Assembly (NCBI RefSeq): GCF_018403265.1
Contig: NZ_BOSI01000001.1
Location: forward strand, 1,736,001-1,800,000
DNA: 64,000 nt
From: Paenibacillus sp. J31TS4
GTDB lineage: Bacteria > Bacillota > Bacilli > Paenibacillales > NBRC-103111
Direction of reading: 5' to 3'
In this document: piece by piece, positions 9,856-16,827 of the stretch
Layout: every line of letters begins with the position of its first letter
Numbering within the stretch: the stretch's first letter is position 1
Notes under the pieces: model-generated
Databases searched by the model: none
Seen by the model: the letters and a program-made list of their open reading frames with translations, nothing else
What the model was told of the DNA's origin: nothing
Translations under genes and position numbers: made by a program

Positions 9856-10307
9856 TGCTCAGCCTCCTCCGCCTGTCGTTTAATCCCTGCCAATGTCTGC
9901 TCCGCAATCGCATGGACGAACAGCGGCCCGATGATCCGGTTCGCGATCCAGCGCCCGACGCCCGGCCGCTCCCACCGGTGGAGAATCGTCACCTCGGTTC
10001 CCCTCTCGGTTGCCCGCAGCCTCCACTCCACGTCCATTCCTCTCGTAATGCCGCGGATATGCCGGTAGTAGACGACGCCGGCCGCCTCGTCCACCTGCAT
10101 CTCGCTCTCCCACCAGACGGGCCAGGTCAGGCCGGGAAACCGGCGCAGCGCGGCCATTTCGACCGTTCCCGGCTGGGTCCCGGCGTTCTCTCCGACCTTG
10201 ACCCAGCGGTAGTGCGGCAGCCAGTCCGGCCATCGTCCGACGTCCTTCGCGTAGCGCAAAACGACGGGTACCGGGCAGGCCATCTCCGTCACGTTTCGGG
10301 TCTCCAT
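9852..10307 (-). CDS. SRPBCC (START/polyketide cyclase-like) family protein
   Basis: This protein of about 151 residues has the SRPBCC layout seen in aromatase/cyclases and coenzyme Q-binding proteins: METRNVTEM as the first strand, VLRYAKDVGRWPDWLPHY as the helix region, then strands with RRFPGLTWPVWWESEMQV. This fold encloses a hydrophobic ligand. The reading frame overlaps the upstream oxidoreductase; starts at 10307 (METRN) or 10337 are both possible, and I prefer 10307. Its stop overlaps the ketosynthase ATG. In this operon a polyketide cyclase or lipid-binding role is plausible but not shown. Confidence 0.8.
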   Translation of the reverse strand: METRNVTEMACPVPVVLRYAKDVGRWPDWLPHYRWVKVGENAGTQPGTVEMAALRRFPGLTWPVWWESEMQVDEAAGVVYYRHIRGITRGMDVEWRLRATERGTEVTILHRWERPGVGRWIANRIIGPLFVHAIAEQTLAGIKRQAEEAEQ

Positions 10308-11575
10308 AATGCAGATTCGCTCCCTTCTTCGGTCCATTCCTCTTGCTCGGTCTCTCCAGCTCCGGCCGCTGCCGGCCTGGACAGTCTTGTCTTAGTCTCC
10401 TTCGCCGGCTCTTCCCCGGTATCCCGGGGACAGTCGCCCACGAACCGGACCAGGCCGGCGAGCAGCGGCGGGCTCGCTCCGAGGAGACGCAGAGCCGCGT
10501 CGAACAGAGCGGGATGCCCTGTGCTCCAGGCGATGAGCCGCTGCAGCGCCGTCCCCGGGCTGAACGCCTTGCGGTGCCGGGCGCTGTAGCGCACGAACGC
10601 CCGGTCTCCGCCGCCGCCGAGCGCCTCCATCACGGCGTCGGCTGCCAGCTCCGCGCTTCGGAGCGCCCGGTAGATGCCTTGGCCGGTGAGCGGATCGTAG
10701 TAGCCTGCGGCATCGCCCACCAGAAGTGCACCCGGCACGGCCGCCGCCCGGACGGGACGCTCGAACGGCCCGCAGGCGAGGACGCCGCTTGCAGGCCGGG
10801 CGCTAGTCAGCCTCTCCGCCAGCTCCGGGAAGCGGGAGGCCGTTTCGAGGAGGAAAGCGGCCTTGCGGCCCGACGCCTGGCCGGCGGCGGAGGCCGGGAC
10901 GACGACCGTCACGTTGGCGCGGTCCGGGCCGAGCGGAGCGACGCCGACGACGAGGCCGGGCGCCGCGAACATCTCGATGAGACCCGAGAGCCCGCCGACT
11001 CCTTCGAGATGGGCTGTCAAGGCGGCTTTGCGGCGCTCATGCGGCGGCCGCAGCGCGAGGCCGAGGCTTCGGGCGACTGCCGAGCGCAGCCCGTCGGCGC
11101 CGACGACGATCGGTGCCCGCAGCACCTCGGCTCGTCCTCCCGCCGTCCGCACGAGCAGGCCGCACGGCCGGCCCCCGACGTCCCGGCAGACGCTCTCGAC
11201 CCGTACGCCGGTGCGAAGGTCGGCGCCGGCGGCCGCTGCCGCCTCCGCGAGCCGGGCGTCCAGCGAGTGGCGGTCCCAGGCGAGGCCGCTGTGCGGGGCC
11301 GGGAAGAGGCCGGTGATACTCGCCGTTCCGCCGTGCAGCCGCCAGCCGTGGATGCGCGGGGCCTCCGTCTCCGGCGGCGGCGAGACGCCCAGCCGCCGCA
11401 GAGCCGCCACCGCGCCCGGGTTCAGTGACTCGCCGCACGGCTTGGCGCGGGGGAAGCGGGCGGCGTCGAGCAGCATAACGCTGAGGCCCTGCTCCGCAAG
11501 TCGGCGTGCTAGGCTGCTGCCGGCAGGGCCGGCCCCGCAGATGAGCACATCGGCGTCGACCAGCCGCTCAGCCAT
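10289..11575 (-). CDS. FAD-dependent oxidoreductase, geranylgeranyl reductase-like
   Basis: This 428-residue flavoprotein has an N-terminal Rossmann FAD site (GAGPAGSSLARRLAEQG), the PCGESLNPGA motif of the geranylgeranyl reductase/halogenase-like group, a GADG segment, and the second FAD motif GDAAGYYDPLTGQGI. The ATG at 11575 (MAERLVDAD) overlaps the methyltransferase stop by eight bases, implying translational coupling; the frame is open further upstream but is not needed. Members reduce isoprenoid double bonds or hydroxylate and halogenate aromatics. It probably tailors the product of the adjacent ketosynthase. Confidence 0.85.
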   Translation of the reverse strand: MAERLVDADVLICGAGPAGSSLARRLAEQGLSVMLLDAARFPRAKPCGESLNPGAVAALRRLGVSPPPETEAPRIHGWRLHGGTASITGLFPAPHSGLAWDRHSLDARLAEAAAAAGADLRTGVRVESVCRDVGGRPCGLLVRTAGGRAEVLRAPIVVGADGLRSAVARSLGLALRPPHERRKAALTAHLEGVGGLSGLIEMFAAPGLVVGVAPLGPDRANVTVVVPASAAGQASGRKAAFLLETASRFPELAERLTSARPASGVLACGPFERPVRAAAVPGALLVGDAAGYYDPLTGQGIYRALRSAELAADAVMEALGGGGDRAFVRYSARHRKAFSPGTALQRLIAWSTGHPALFDAALRLLGASPPLLAGLVRFVGDCPRDTGEEPAKETKTRLSRPAAAGAGETEQEEWTEEGSESALWRPET

Positions 11576-12263
11576 GCGAGACAACGGCCAGCCGGAACGG
11601 AAAATGCCGGTGCACCACCGCCGGGACGCCGGCTTCGCGGACGATCGCTTCCGCCTCCGGCCGGGTGAACGCGCGCTGCACGGACAGCGGCCCGTCGTGC
11701 CGGGTAAGCGGATTGCGCCAGACGAGGCGGGCAAGCAGGCGTGCCGACCAGTAGGCGGCCGGCCGGCGCTCGAGATCGGCGACGACCCATCCCCGCCGCG
11801 TCACCCGTGTGAGCTCCCGCAGCAGCTGCACCGCGCCGGGCTCGTCGAGATGGTGAAGCGCCAGATTGCAGATCGCCGCGTCGAAGCTGCCGTCCGGATA
11901 AGGCAGGGAGCGCGCGTCAGCCTGCTCGATGACGATCCCGGGCCGCTCCGCCGTCCGCTTGCGCGCGACCGCCACCATCTGTGGATGGAGGTCGATCCCG
12001 ACAAGCGACAGGTCCAGCCGGCGCCTGCTCCCCCATGCCTGGAGCGCGAGCGGCACGTCTGCGATCCCCGTCGCCACGTCCAGCACGCGGACCGGTCCCG
12101 CCTTCCTGTCCGCTCCGTCCAAGATGCTGCGCAGATGGCGGAACAGAACCGGGTTGCCGCCGAGGTACCGGTTGACGAACCAGACTTCGCGCAGGCTGTC
12201 CTCCAGCTCCCGCTCATCCAGCCGCTCGCCATCGAGCAGCTCGGGCTCCCTCCGTCTTTCCAT
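11568..12263 (-). CDS. Class I SAM-dependent methyltransferase
   Basis: This 231-residue protein has the SAM-binding motif I VLDVATGIADVPLAL (about residue 65), the acidic end of strand 2 in GIDLHPQMV, and the motif ICNLALHHLDEP. The pattern resembles UbiE/COQ5-like small-molecule methyltransferases. The ATG is preceded by GGGAGG. It is the first gene of the operon 12263-8623, and the next gene starts inside its stop region. It is likely to methylate an O, N or C position on the metabolite made by this operon. Confidence 0.87.
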   Translation of the reverse strand: MERRREPELLDGERLDERELEDSLREVWFVNRYLGGNPVLFRHLRSILDGADRKAGPVRVLDVATGIADVPLALQAWGSRRRLDLSLVGIDLHPQMVAVARKRTAERPGIVIEQADARSLPYPDGSFDAAICNLALHHLDEPGAVQLLRELTRVTRRGWVVADLERRPAAYWSARLLARLVWRNPLTRHDGPLSVQRAFTRPEAEAIVREAGVPAVVHRHFPFRLAVVSHG

Positions 12264-12470
12264 GCCTTCGCCTCCCGTTTGGAAGATAGTCCCTTTAGTG
12301 TGAGGCGCGGGACGTCTTTTTATGCAGAAGCTGGGAGTTCAGCGAAAAAGGCTGCCGGCTGCTAGCCCCAGACGGCGGCTGTGGTTCTGCACTCGGCGGC
12401 CCGCGGCGAGGGAGTGACCAACCGGACGGGACAATGCTACAATGAAGACATCCGTAAGACCCGGTCCTAT

Positions 12471-12590
12471 TCATCCAAAATGAACCGTTCCATCCTAGGT
12501 CTGTCCATCCTTTGAGGTCTGGTCCATCCATTGAGGCTCGTTCATCCATTAAGGACTACCCATCCAAAAAACGTCTATCCATCCATAAAG
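12471..12590 (+). repeat. Degenerate 18-19 bp tandem repeat in the leader of the small CxxC gene
   Basis: CATCC begins at 12472, 12491, 12506, 12525, 12543, 12561 and 12580, so the spacing is 19, 15, 19, 18, 18 and 19. The better copies follow the pattern GTCCATCCATTGAGG, and the last copy ends in AAAGGAG, the ribosome binding site of the gene at 12602. The unit is too short and too degenerate for CRISPR and has no spacers. Confidence 0.75.
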
Positions 12591-12601
12591 GAGTGCCCGC
12601 C

Positions 12602-12820
12602 ATGTCCGCCTTGTCCCGTCTTTTCTCGCGCTTGTTCGGCAGCCGCAAGGTCACCGATATCCGCAGCTACCAAAAAAAGGCCCAGTCGGGCCAGCGCTGC
12701 TCGCTGTGCAAAAAAAGGGCAGCCCGCCTGACCTTCTACGCCGACGGAAGCGGGAAGGTGATCGGCGCCTGCCGCGACTGCAAAGCGAACGTGGAGAAGG
12801 TGGGCTTTTTGCCTCTGTAA
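12602..12820 (+). CDS. Small CxxC/CxxC protein of unknown function
   Basis: This 72-residue basic protein has a Lys/Arg-rich N-terminal half and a compact C-terminal half with two CxxC pairs (RCSLCKKRAARLTFY and GACRDCKANVE, about residues 38-41 and 60-63). Such pairs usually bind zinc, so a treble-clef or zinc-ribbon fold is likely. The ATG at 12602 lies eight bases after AAAGGAG, the last unit of the repeat array. I do not recognise the family. The strong translation signal and clean zinc site support a real gene. Confidence 0.75.
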   Translation: MSALSRLFSRLFGSRKVTDIRSYQKKAQSGQRCSLCKKRAARLTFYADGSGKVIGACRDCKANVEKVGFLPL

Positions 12821-12966
12821 GACACTCGTCTCTTGAGAGAAGGGCTCCGGACGTGAGGGGAGGCCGGTAAGGGGGAGGAATCCCCAAGACCAAGCATGTC
12901 TGTCTCCCCCAGCCTCGGCTAACGGCGGATGCCAGCAGCGGTGCGGCATGTGCTTCCCAACACTCG

Positions 12967-13335
12967 TTATCCTTGCGCCGGCTCCTCGTGCTTCAGCAGC
13001 TCCAGCCGGTTCCCCTCCGGATCCGTCAGCACGCCGATCGTTCCCCAGTGGAACGCGCGGACCGTTACGGCCGCTCCCCGGCTCCTCAGCTCCTCCACCG
13101 CCCGGTCAAAATCCCGCACATTCCAGCGCAGGACGGTCGGATTCTGCTCCCTCGTCTTCTCGTGGACGGACGCCTTGCCGCCCTCTTCGACCATCAGATA
13201 GGCGCCGCCGAAGTCGAACAGGGTCAGCCCCGGCTTCTGCCTCTCAACCTGCAGCCCCATGACATCGCGATAGAACGCCAACGCCCTCTCATACTCCTGC
13301 GTGAACAGAATGACGCCGTTTCTGGCCGTTTCCAT
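12967..13335 (-). CDS. VOC (glyoxalase/bleomycin resistance) family protein
   Basis: This 122-residue protein shows the beta-alpha-beta-beta-beta modules of the vicinal oxygen chelate superfamily: GVILFTQEYERALAFYRDV at the start, GLTLFDFGGAYLMVEEGG in the middle and GVLTDPEGNRLELLKHEE at the end. The final Glu is the usual metal ligand. The ATG has AAAAGGAG upstream. The substrate is unknown. It is likely a single-gene unit. Confidence 0.85.
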   Translation of the reverse strand: METARNGVILFTQEYERALAFYRDVMGLQVERQKPGLTLFDFGGAYLMVEEGGKASVHEKTREQNPTVLRWNVRDFDRAVEELRSRGAAVTVRAFHWGTIGVLTDPEGNRLELLKHEEPAQG

Positions 13336-13431
13336 GATTCTCTCTCCTTTTCCGATTAAACTTTTTTGGGGCCCGCCCCACGAGCCGAACTCCTCAACGG
13401 AAGCAGCAAAGTCCCCGAGGCCTGCGGTCTC

Positions 13432-14010
13432 TTACGCTTCCGCCGCCTGCGGTATCTCCTCCCGGCCCCGGAGAAGGCCGCCGAGCCGCAGGAACGTATC
13501 CAGCACGAAGCGGATCCTGTCCTCGATCTCAGGTGCCCGGATCTCCCCCGGCTCCCGCGCCGGATCGAACCATTGGCGATGCGCGCCGCCGATGGACAGC
13601 CAATCCGGGCAGTTGATGCCGTGCAGGTTCCGGACCACCGCCTGGATCTGCTGCAGCGAGCTGACCCCCACGGCGCCTCCCGAGGAGCTGACCGCCAGCA
13701 CCGGCTTGCCGCTGAAGTGCTCCTTGCCCAGATGGTCCAGCGCATTCTTCAGCACGCCCGACATGCTGCCGTGGTATTCCGGGGTCGCGAGGATGATCCC
13801 GTCCGCCTCCCTCATCATTCGTTTCAGCTCCGCCACGTTATCCTTTCCCTCCGCCAGTCCTTCCGGGCTGTAAAACGGCAGCGGTGTCCGGTACAGGTCC
13901 ATCCGCTCTACCCGGTGTCCCTTCTCCTGAAGGATCCAGCCGAGCGTTTCCGCCAGCCGCGTGCTCGTGGACGCTTCCCGGTTCGATCCTGTCAAGATGG
14001 CAATGTTCAT
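13432..14010 (-). CDS. NADPH-dependent FMN reductase family protein
   Basis: This 192-residue flavodoxin-like protein has the FMN phosphate loop GSNREASTSTRLAE (residues 8-21), the segment ILATPEYHGSMSGVLKNALD of NADPH-dependent FMN/azo reductases, and SSGGAVG. Relatives reduce flavins, chromate, azo dyes or quinones with NADPH. The ATG follows GAAGGAAC. It appears monocistronic. Confidence 0.87.
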   Translation of the reverse strand: MNIAILTGSNREASTSTRLAETLGWILQEKGHRVERMDLYRTPLPFYSPEGLAEGKDNVAELKRMMREADGIILATPEYHGSMSGVLKNALDHLGKEHFSGKPVLAVSSSGGAVGVSSLQQIQAVVRNLHGINCPDWLSIGGAHRQWFDPAREPGEIRAPEIEDRIRFVLDTFLRLGGLLRGREEIPQAAEA

Positions 14011-14159
14011 GTTCCTTCATCCTTCCTTGGTTCCATAATGGGATTCCGACGAGACGAGGCCCGGGCCGCGAATCCGGCTCCGCCGCCTCGCTCGATGTGC
14101 TTTTATCTTACCGGGAAACGCAGGGGAGCGCGTCGGGAGGAAGACGGAACCCGGGACAA

Positions 14160-14213
14160 AAGAACGTCCCCTTTTGGACGGAGCTCCGGCTCCGTCCAAA
14201 GGAGGACGTTCTT
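14160..14213. repeat. 54-bp near-perfect palindrome without a T tract
   Basis: The outer arms AAGAACGTCC/GGACGTTCTT and inner arms TTTGGACGGAGC/GCTCCGTCCAAA pair around a TCCG loop; only a 2- against 3-base bulge interrupts them. Neither side has a T run, so it is not a standard terminator. It lies in the 326-base gap between the FMN reductase start and the response regulator stop, which otherwise holds nothing I can support. Confidence 0.75.
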
Positions 14214-14336
14214 GAGAATCTAGCGGCTCTCACCTCCGACCAAAGTCGGAGAAAGGCGGAAACGGAAAGAAGGGCACGGCAAGCACGCCGGGTTTTGGAT
14301 CGTAGACAAGGTGCACGATCCTGCCTACCTCCCTCC

Positions 14337-14993
14337 TCAGGCATCGAGCCCATGCTTAACGGCAAAGATGGCCGCCTGGGTCCGGTCGGCGAGCCCCAGC
14401 TTGTCGAGCAGGTGGCTGACGTGGGTCTTGACGGTTTTCTCCGTGATGCCGAGCTCCGCTCCGATCTCCTTGTTGCTGCAGCCCGTCGCGATCAGGCGAA
14501 GCACCTCGCGCTCCCTCCTCGTCAGCTCCTCGGCCGGACGATCCGGCACGTCGGCCGCGTCCCCGGCAGGAGAATTCGAGAACAGATTGACCAGCTGGCC
14601 GGCGACTTCCGGGTGCAGCTCCACCTGTCCCTGGTTGACCCTCCGGATGGCCCGGACCAGTTCCTCCGGCTCGACATCCTTCAGCAGATAGCCCCTTGCC
14701 CCGGCGCGGATGGCCGGCAGCGCGTGCTCCTGGTCGGAGAACGACGTCAGCACGATGACCTTGGCCTCCGGCAGCCGCTCCTTGAGCAGCCGGGTCGCTT
14801 CGATGCCGTCCATGCCCGGCATCTGCAAGTCCATGAGTACGACATCCGGCCGGAGTGCGGCCGCCTTCTCGATCGCCTCGGCACCTCCCGCGGCTTCGCC
14901 CGCCACCGTAAGGTCCGGCTGCGTCGCCAAGAACAGCTGCAAGCCTCTGCGCACGACGGCATGATCGTCGACCAGCAGCAGTCGAATCGTCAT
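14337..14993 (-). CDS. NarL/FixJ-family two-component response regulator
   Basis: This 218-residue regulator has an N-terminal receiver (LLLVDDHAVVRRGL, phosphoacceptor Asp in VLMDLQMPGMDG near residue 53, conserved Thr in VLTSFSD, Lys in YLLKD). A LuxR-type HTH follows at about residues 150-205 (LTRREREVLRLIATGCSNKEI). The ATG at 14993 overlaps the kinase stop in ATGA and has GGAGGAG upstream, so a longer frame is excluded. It should be phosphorylated by the adjacent kinase and bind DNA as a dimer. The stimulus is unknown. Confidence 0.92.
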   Translation of the reverse strand: MTIRLLLVDDHAVVRRGLQLFLATQPDLTVAGEAAGGAEAIEKAAALRPDVVLMDLQMPGMDGIEATRLLKERLPEAKVIVLTSFSDQEHALPAIRAGARGYLLKDVEPEELVRAIRRVNQGQVELHPEVAGQLVNLFSNSPAGDAADVPDRPAEELTRREREVLRLIATGCSNKEIGAELGITEKTVKTHVSHLLDKLGLADRTQAAIFAVKHGLDA

Positions 14994-16672
14994 CGGTTCT
15001 CCTCCTTCTCCGGTTCTCTTGTCTTGCGCAGGGGAATCGCCGCCTCGACGACTGTTCCCCCGCCGTTGGCGCGGCTCACCCGAAGCCGGCCGCCCAGCGA
15101 TTCGGCGCGCTCCCGCATCGTGGAGAGGCCGATCGAATGGCCGGTTGGGGCAGCAGCGCGCGGTTCGGCCAGGCCCGGGCCTCGGTCGGCGACGCGGAGA
15201 ATAACCTCGTTCTCCCGGACCTGCAGCTGAATGCGCGCCTCCTTCGTCCCTGCGTGCTTGCACACGTTGTTCAGCGCTTCCTGCCCGATTCGCCAGAGCG
15301 CTTCTTCCATTCCGCGCGACAGCCGTCCAAGTCCACCCGGCTCCAGCTCGACGCGCAGGCCTAGCTGCCGGCCGTATGCCGCAAGCGCCAGGCCGAGTCC
15401 GGCTTCCAGTCCCTCCGGACGCAGCTGGAGAATGAGCGCGCGCATCTCCTTGAGCGCCGACTGGGCAAGTCCCTGCATCTCCCGGACCGCGGCCATCGCT
15501 TCCTCCGGAGCGATGCCGGTCAGCATCGCCTCCGTGCCCCGGGCTGTCATCGACAGGGAGAACAGCATTTGGGAGACGGAATCGTGCAAGTCTCTGGCAA
15601 GGCGGTTGCGTTCGTCCCAGCGGGCGAGCTCCCGCCGCTGCTCCTCAAGCATCGCGCCCTCGAGCACAGAGGCGATATGCTCCGCCAGCGCCTCCAGCAC
15701 CTCACGGTCGGGACAAGCCTGCTCACCCGTTATGTCGCAGCCGATGACGAGGAGCCCCGTCCGGCCGCCCAGTGAGACGCCTGCGGCCAGGAGAGAGGCA
15801 GGCGTATGGCCTGATTCCCCGTCGAGCCCGAGTCGCTTGGCCCATACGGCCGCGGCCTCTCCTGTCACGGAGGCCGAGTCTCCTGATTCGGCCGAGTGGA
15901 ACGGCCACCCCTCCGCGCCCGTCAGCGGCTCCCCCAGCTCCTGCTCCGCGCGGGGAGGAGCCAAGCCAAGCACGGACCAGCCGTCCCCCAAGGGCGCCAG
16001 CAGCGCCGCGCACGGCCAGCCGAAGCTGGCAGGGATGAGCGAAACGGCTCGAGCCGCCAGCTCCTCCGCCCCGCCAGCCGAGCCCGCCTCGGTGCCGAGC
16101 GCCCGGCTGAATTCGCCGAGCGCCGCATAGAGTGCCGCCCTCCGCTGCTCGGCGGCGTACAGCCTCATCCGCTCAATGGCGCCGCCGATCTGGAACGCTA
16201 CGGCCTGCAGCAGCGCAAGCTCCTCCGCTTCGAATCTCTCCCGGCCGCGGTCGGCCACGTTGAGCAGGCCGAACCGCCGGCCGCCGGAACCGAGCGGTAT
16301 CGTCGCATGGTGCGTAATTCCTCCGGTATCGTAAGACTGCTGCTCCAGCGCATCCTCCAGCCGCTTGCAGCTCAGAATGTTGACCGCATTCTCGAGTCGG
16401 CCGTCGCGATACCGGTTCAGGCACCAGCAGGCACCGCAGCGCATCGGCAAGCATTCCTCTCGCTCCAGTGCCGGAGGCAGCCGGGTCGCCGCCGCGAAGC
16501 TAGGCGTGCCCGTTCCCGTGTCCAGGAAGATCCAGGCCGCCTGGAAGCCGGTCGCGTCGAGCAGCTTGTCGAGCACGATATTGAGCATGGGGATCAGCTC
16601 ATTCGACCGGTTCAGCGTCTCCGCTATCGTCTTCAGAATGATCAGCTCTTGAATCCGGGATTCCGCCGTCAT
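14990..16672 (-). CDS. GAF-domain sensor histidine kinase (HisKA_3 type)
   Basis: This 560-residue cytosolic kinase carries two GAF-like regions (about residues 10-180 and 190-340). The first holds a cysteine-rich stretch, CGACWCL...ILSCKRLE, found in GAF domains of this kinase type. The HisKA_3 dimerisation box is ERNRLARDLHDSVSQ with the phosphoacceptor His. The ATPase part has ALNNVCKHAG (N box) and VADRGPGL (G box). No membrane segment is evident, so it probably senses an intracellular signal. The ATG at 16672 follows AAGGAGG by six bases. It is co-transcribed with the regulator at 14337-14993. Confidence 0.9.
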   Translation of the reverse strand: MTAESRIQELIILKTIAETLNRSNELIPMLNIVLDKLLDATGFQAAWIFLDTGTGTPSFAAATRLPPALEREECLPMRCGACWCLNRYRDGRLENAVNILSCKRLEDALEQQSYDTGGITHHATIPLGSGGRRFGLLNVADRGRERFEAEELALLQAVAFQIGGAIERMRLYAAEQRRAALYAALGEFSRALGTEAGSAGGAEELAARAVSLIPASFGWPCAALLAPLGDGWSVLGLAPPRAEQELGEPLTGAEGWPFHSAESGDSASVTGEAAAVWAKRLGLDGESGHTPASLLAAGVSLGGRTGLLVIGCDITGEQACPDREVLEALAEHIASVLEGAMLEEQRRELARWDERNRLARDLHDSVSQMLFSLSMTARGTEAMLTGIAPEEAMAAVREMQGLAQSALKEMRALILQLRPEGLEAGLGLALAAYGRQLGLRVELEPGGLGRLSRGMEEALWRIGQEALNNVCKHAGTKEARIQLQVRENEVILRVADRGPGLAEPRAAAPTGHSIGLSTMRERAESLGGRLRVSRANGGGTVVEAAIPLRKTREPEKEENR

Positions 16673-16827
16673 CTGTCTCCTCCTTTTCTTCGCGAGGCGC
16701 ATGAGGCAGCAGCGAGGCGCCTGCGGTCCTCAAAGCGGAGCGCCAAGCAGCCCACAAAGCGCCATCCCTCCCCCTACCGAGGTTCGAACGTCTGACCGCG
16801 CCGCGGCGCTCCAGCCCTGGGCTGCTT

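Noticed and set aside
12471-12590. CRISPR array
   Set aside because: The units are only 18-19 bases, degenerate and contiguous, with no spacers and no cas genes in the window.
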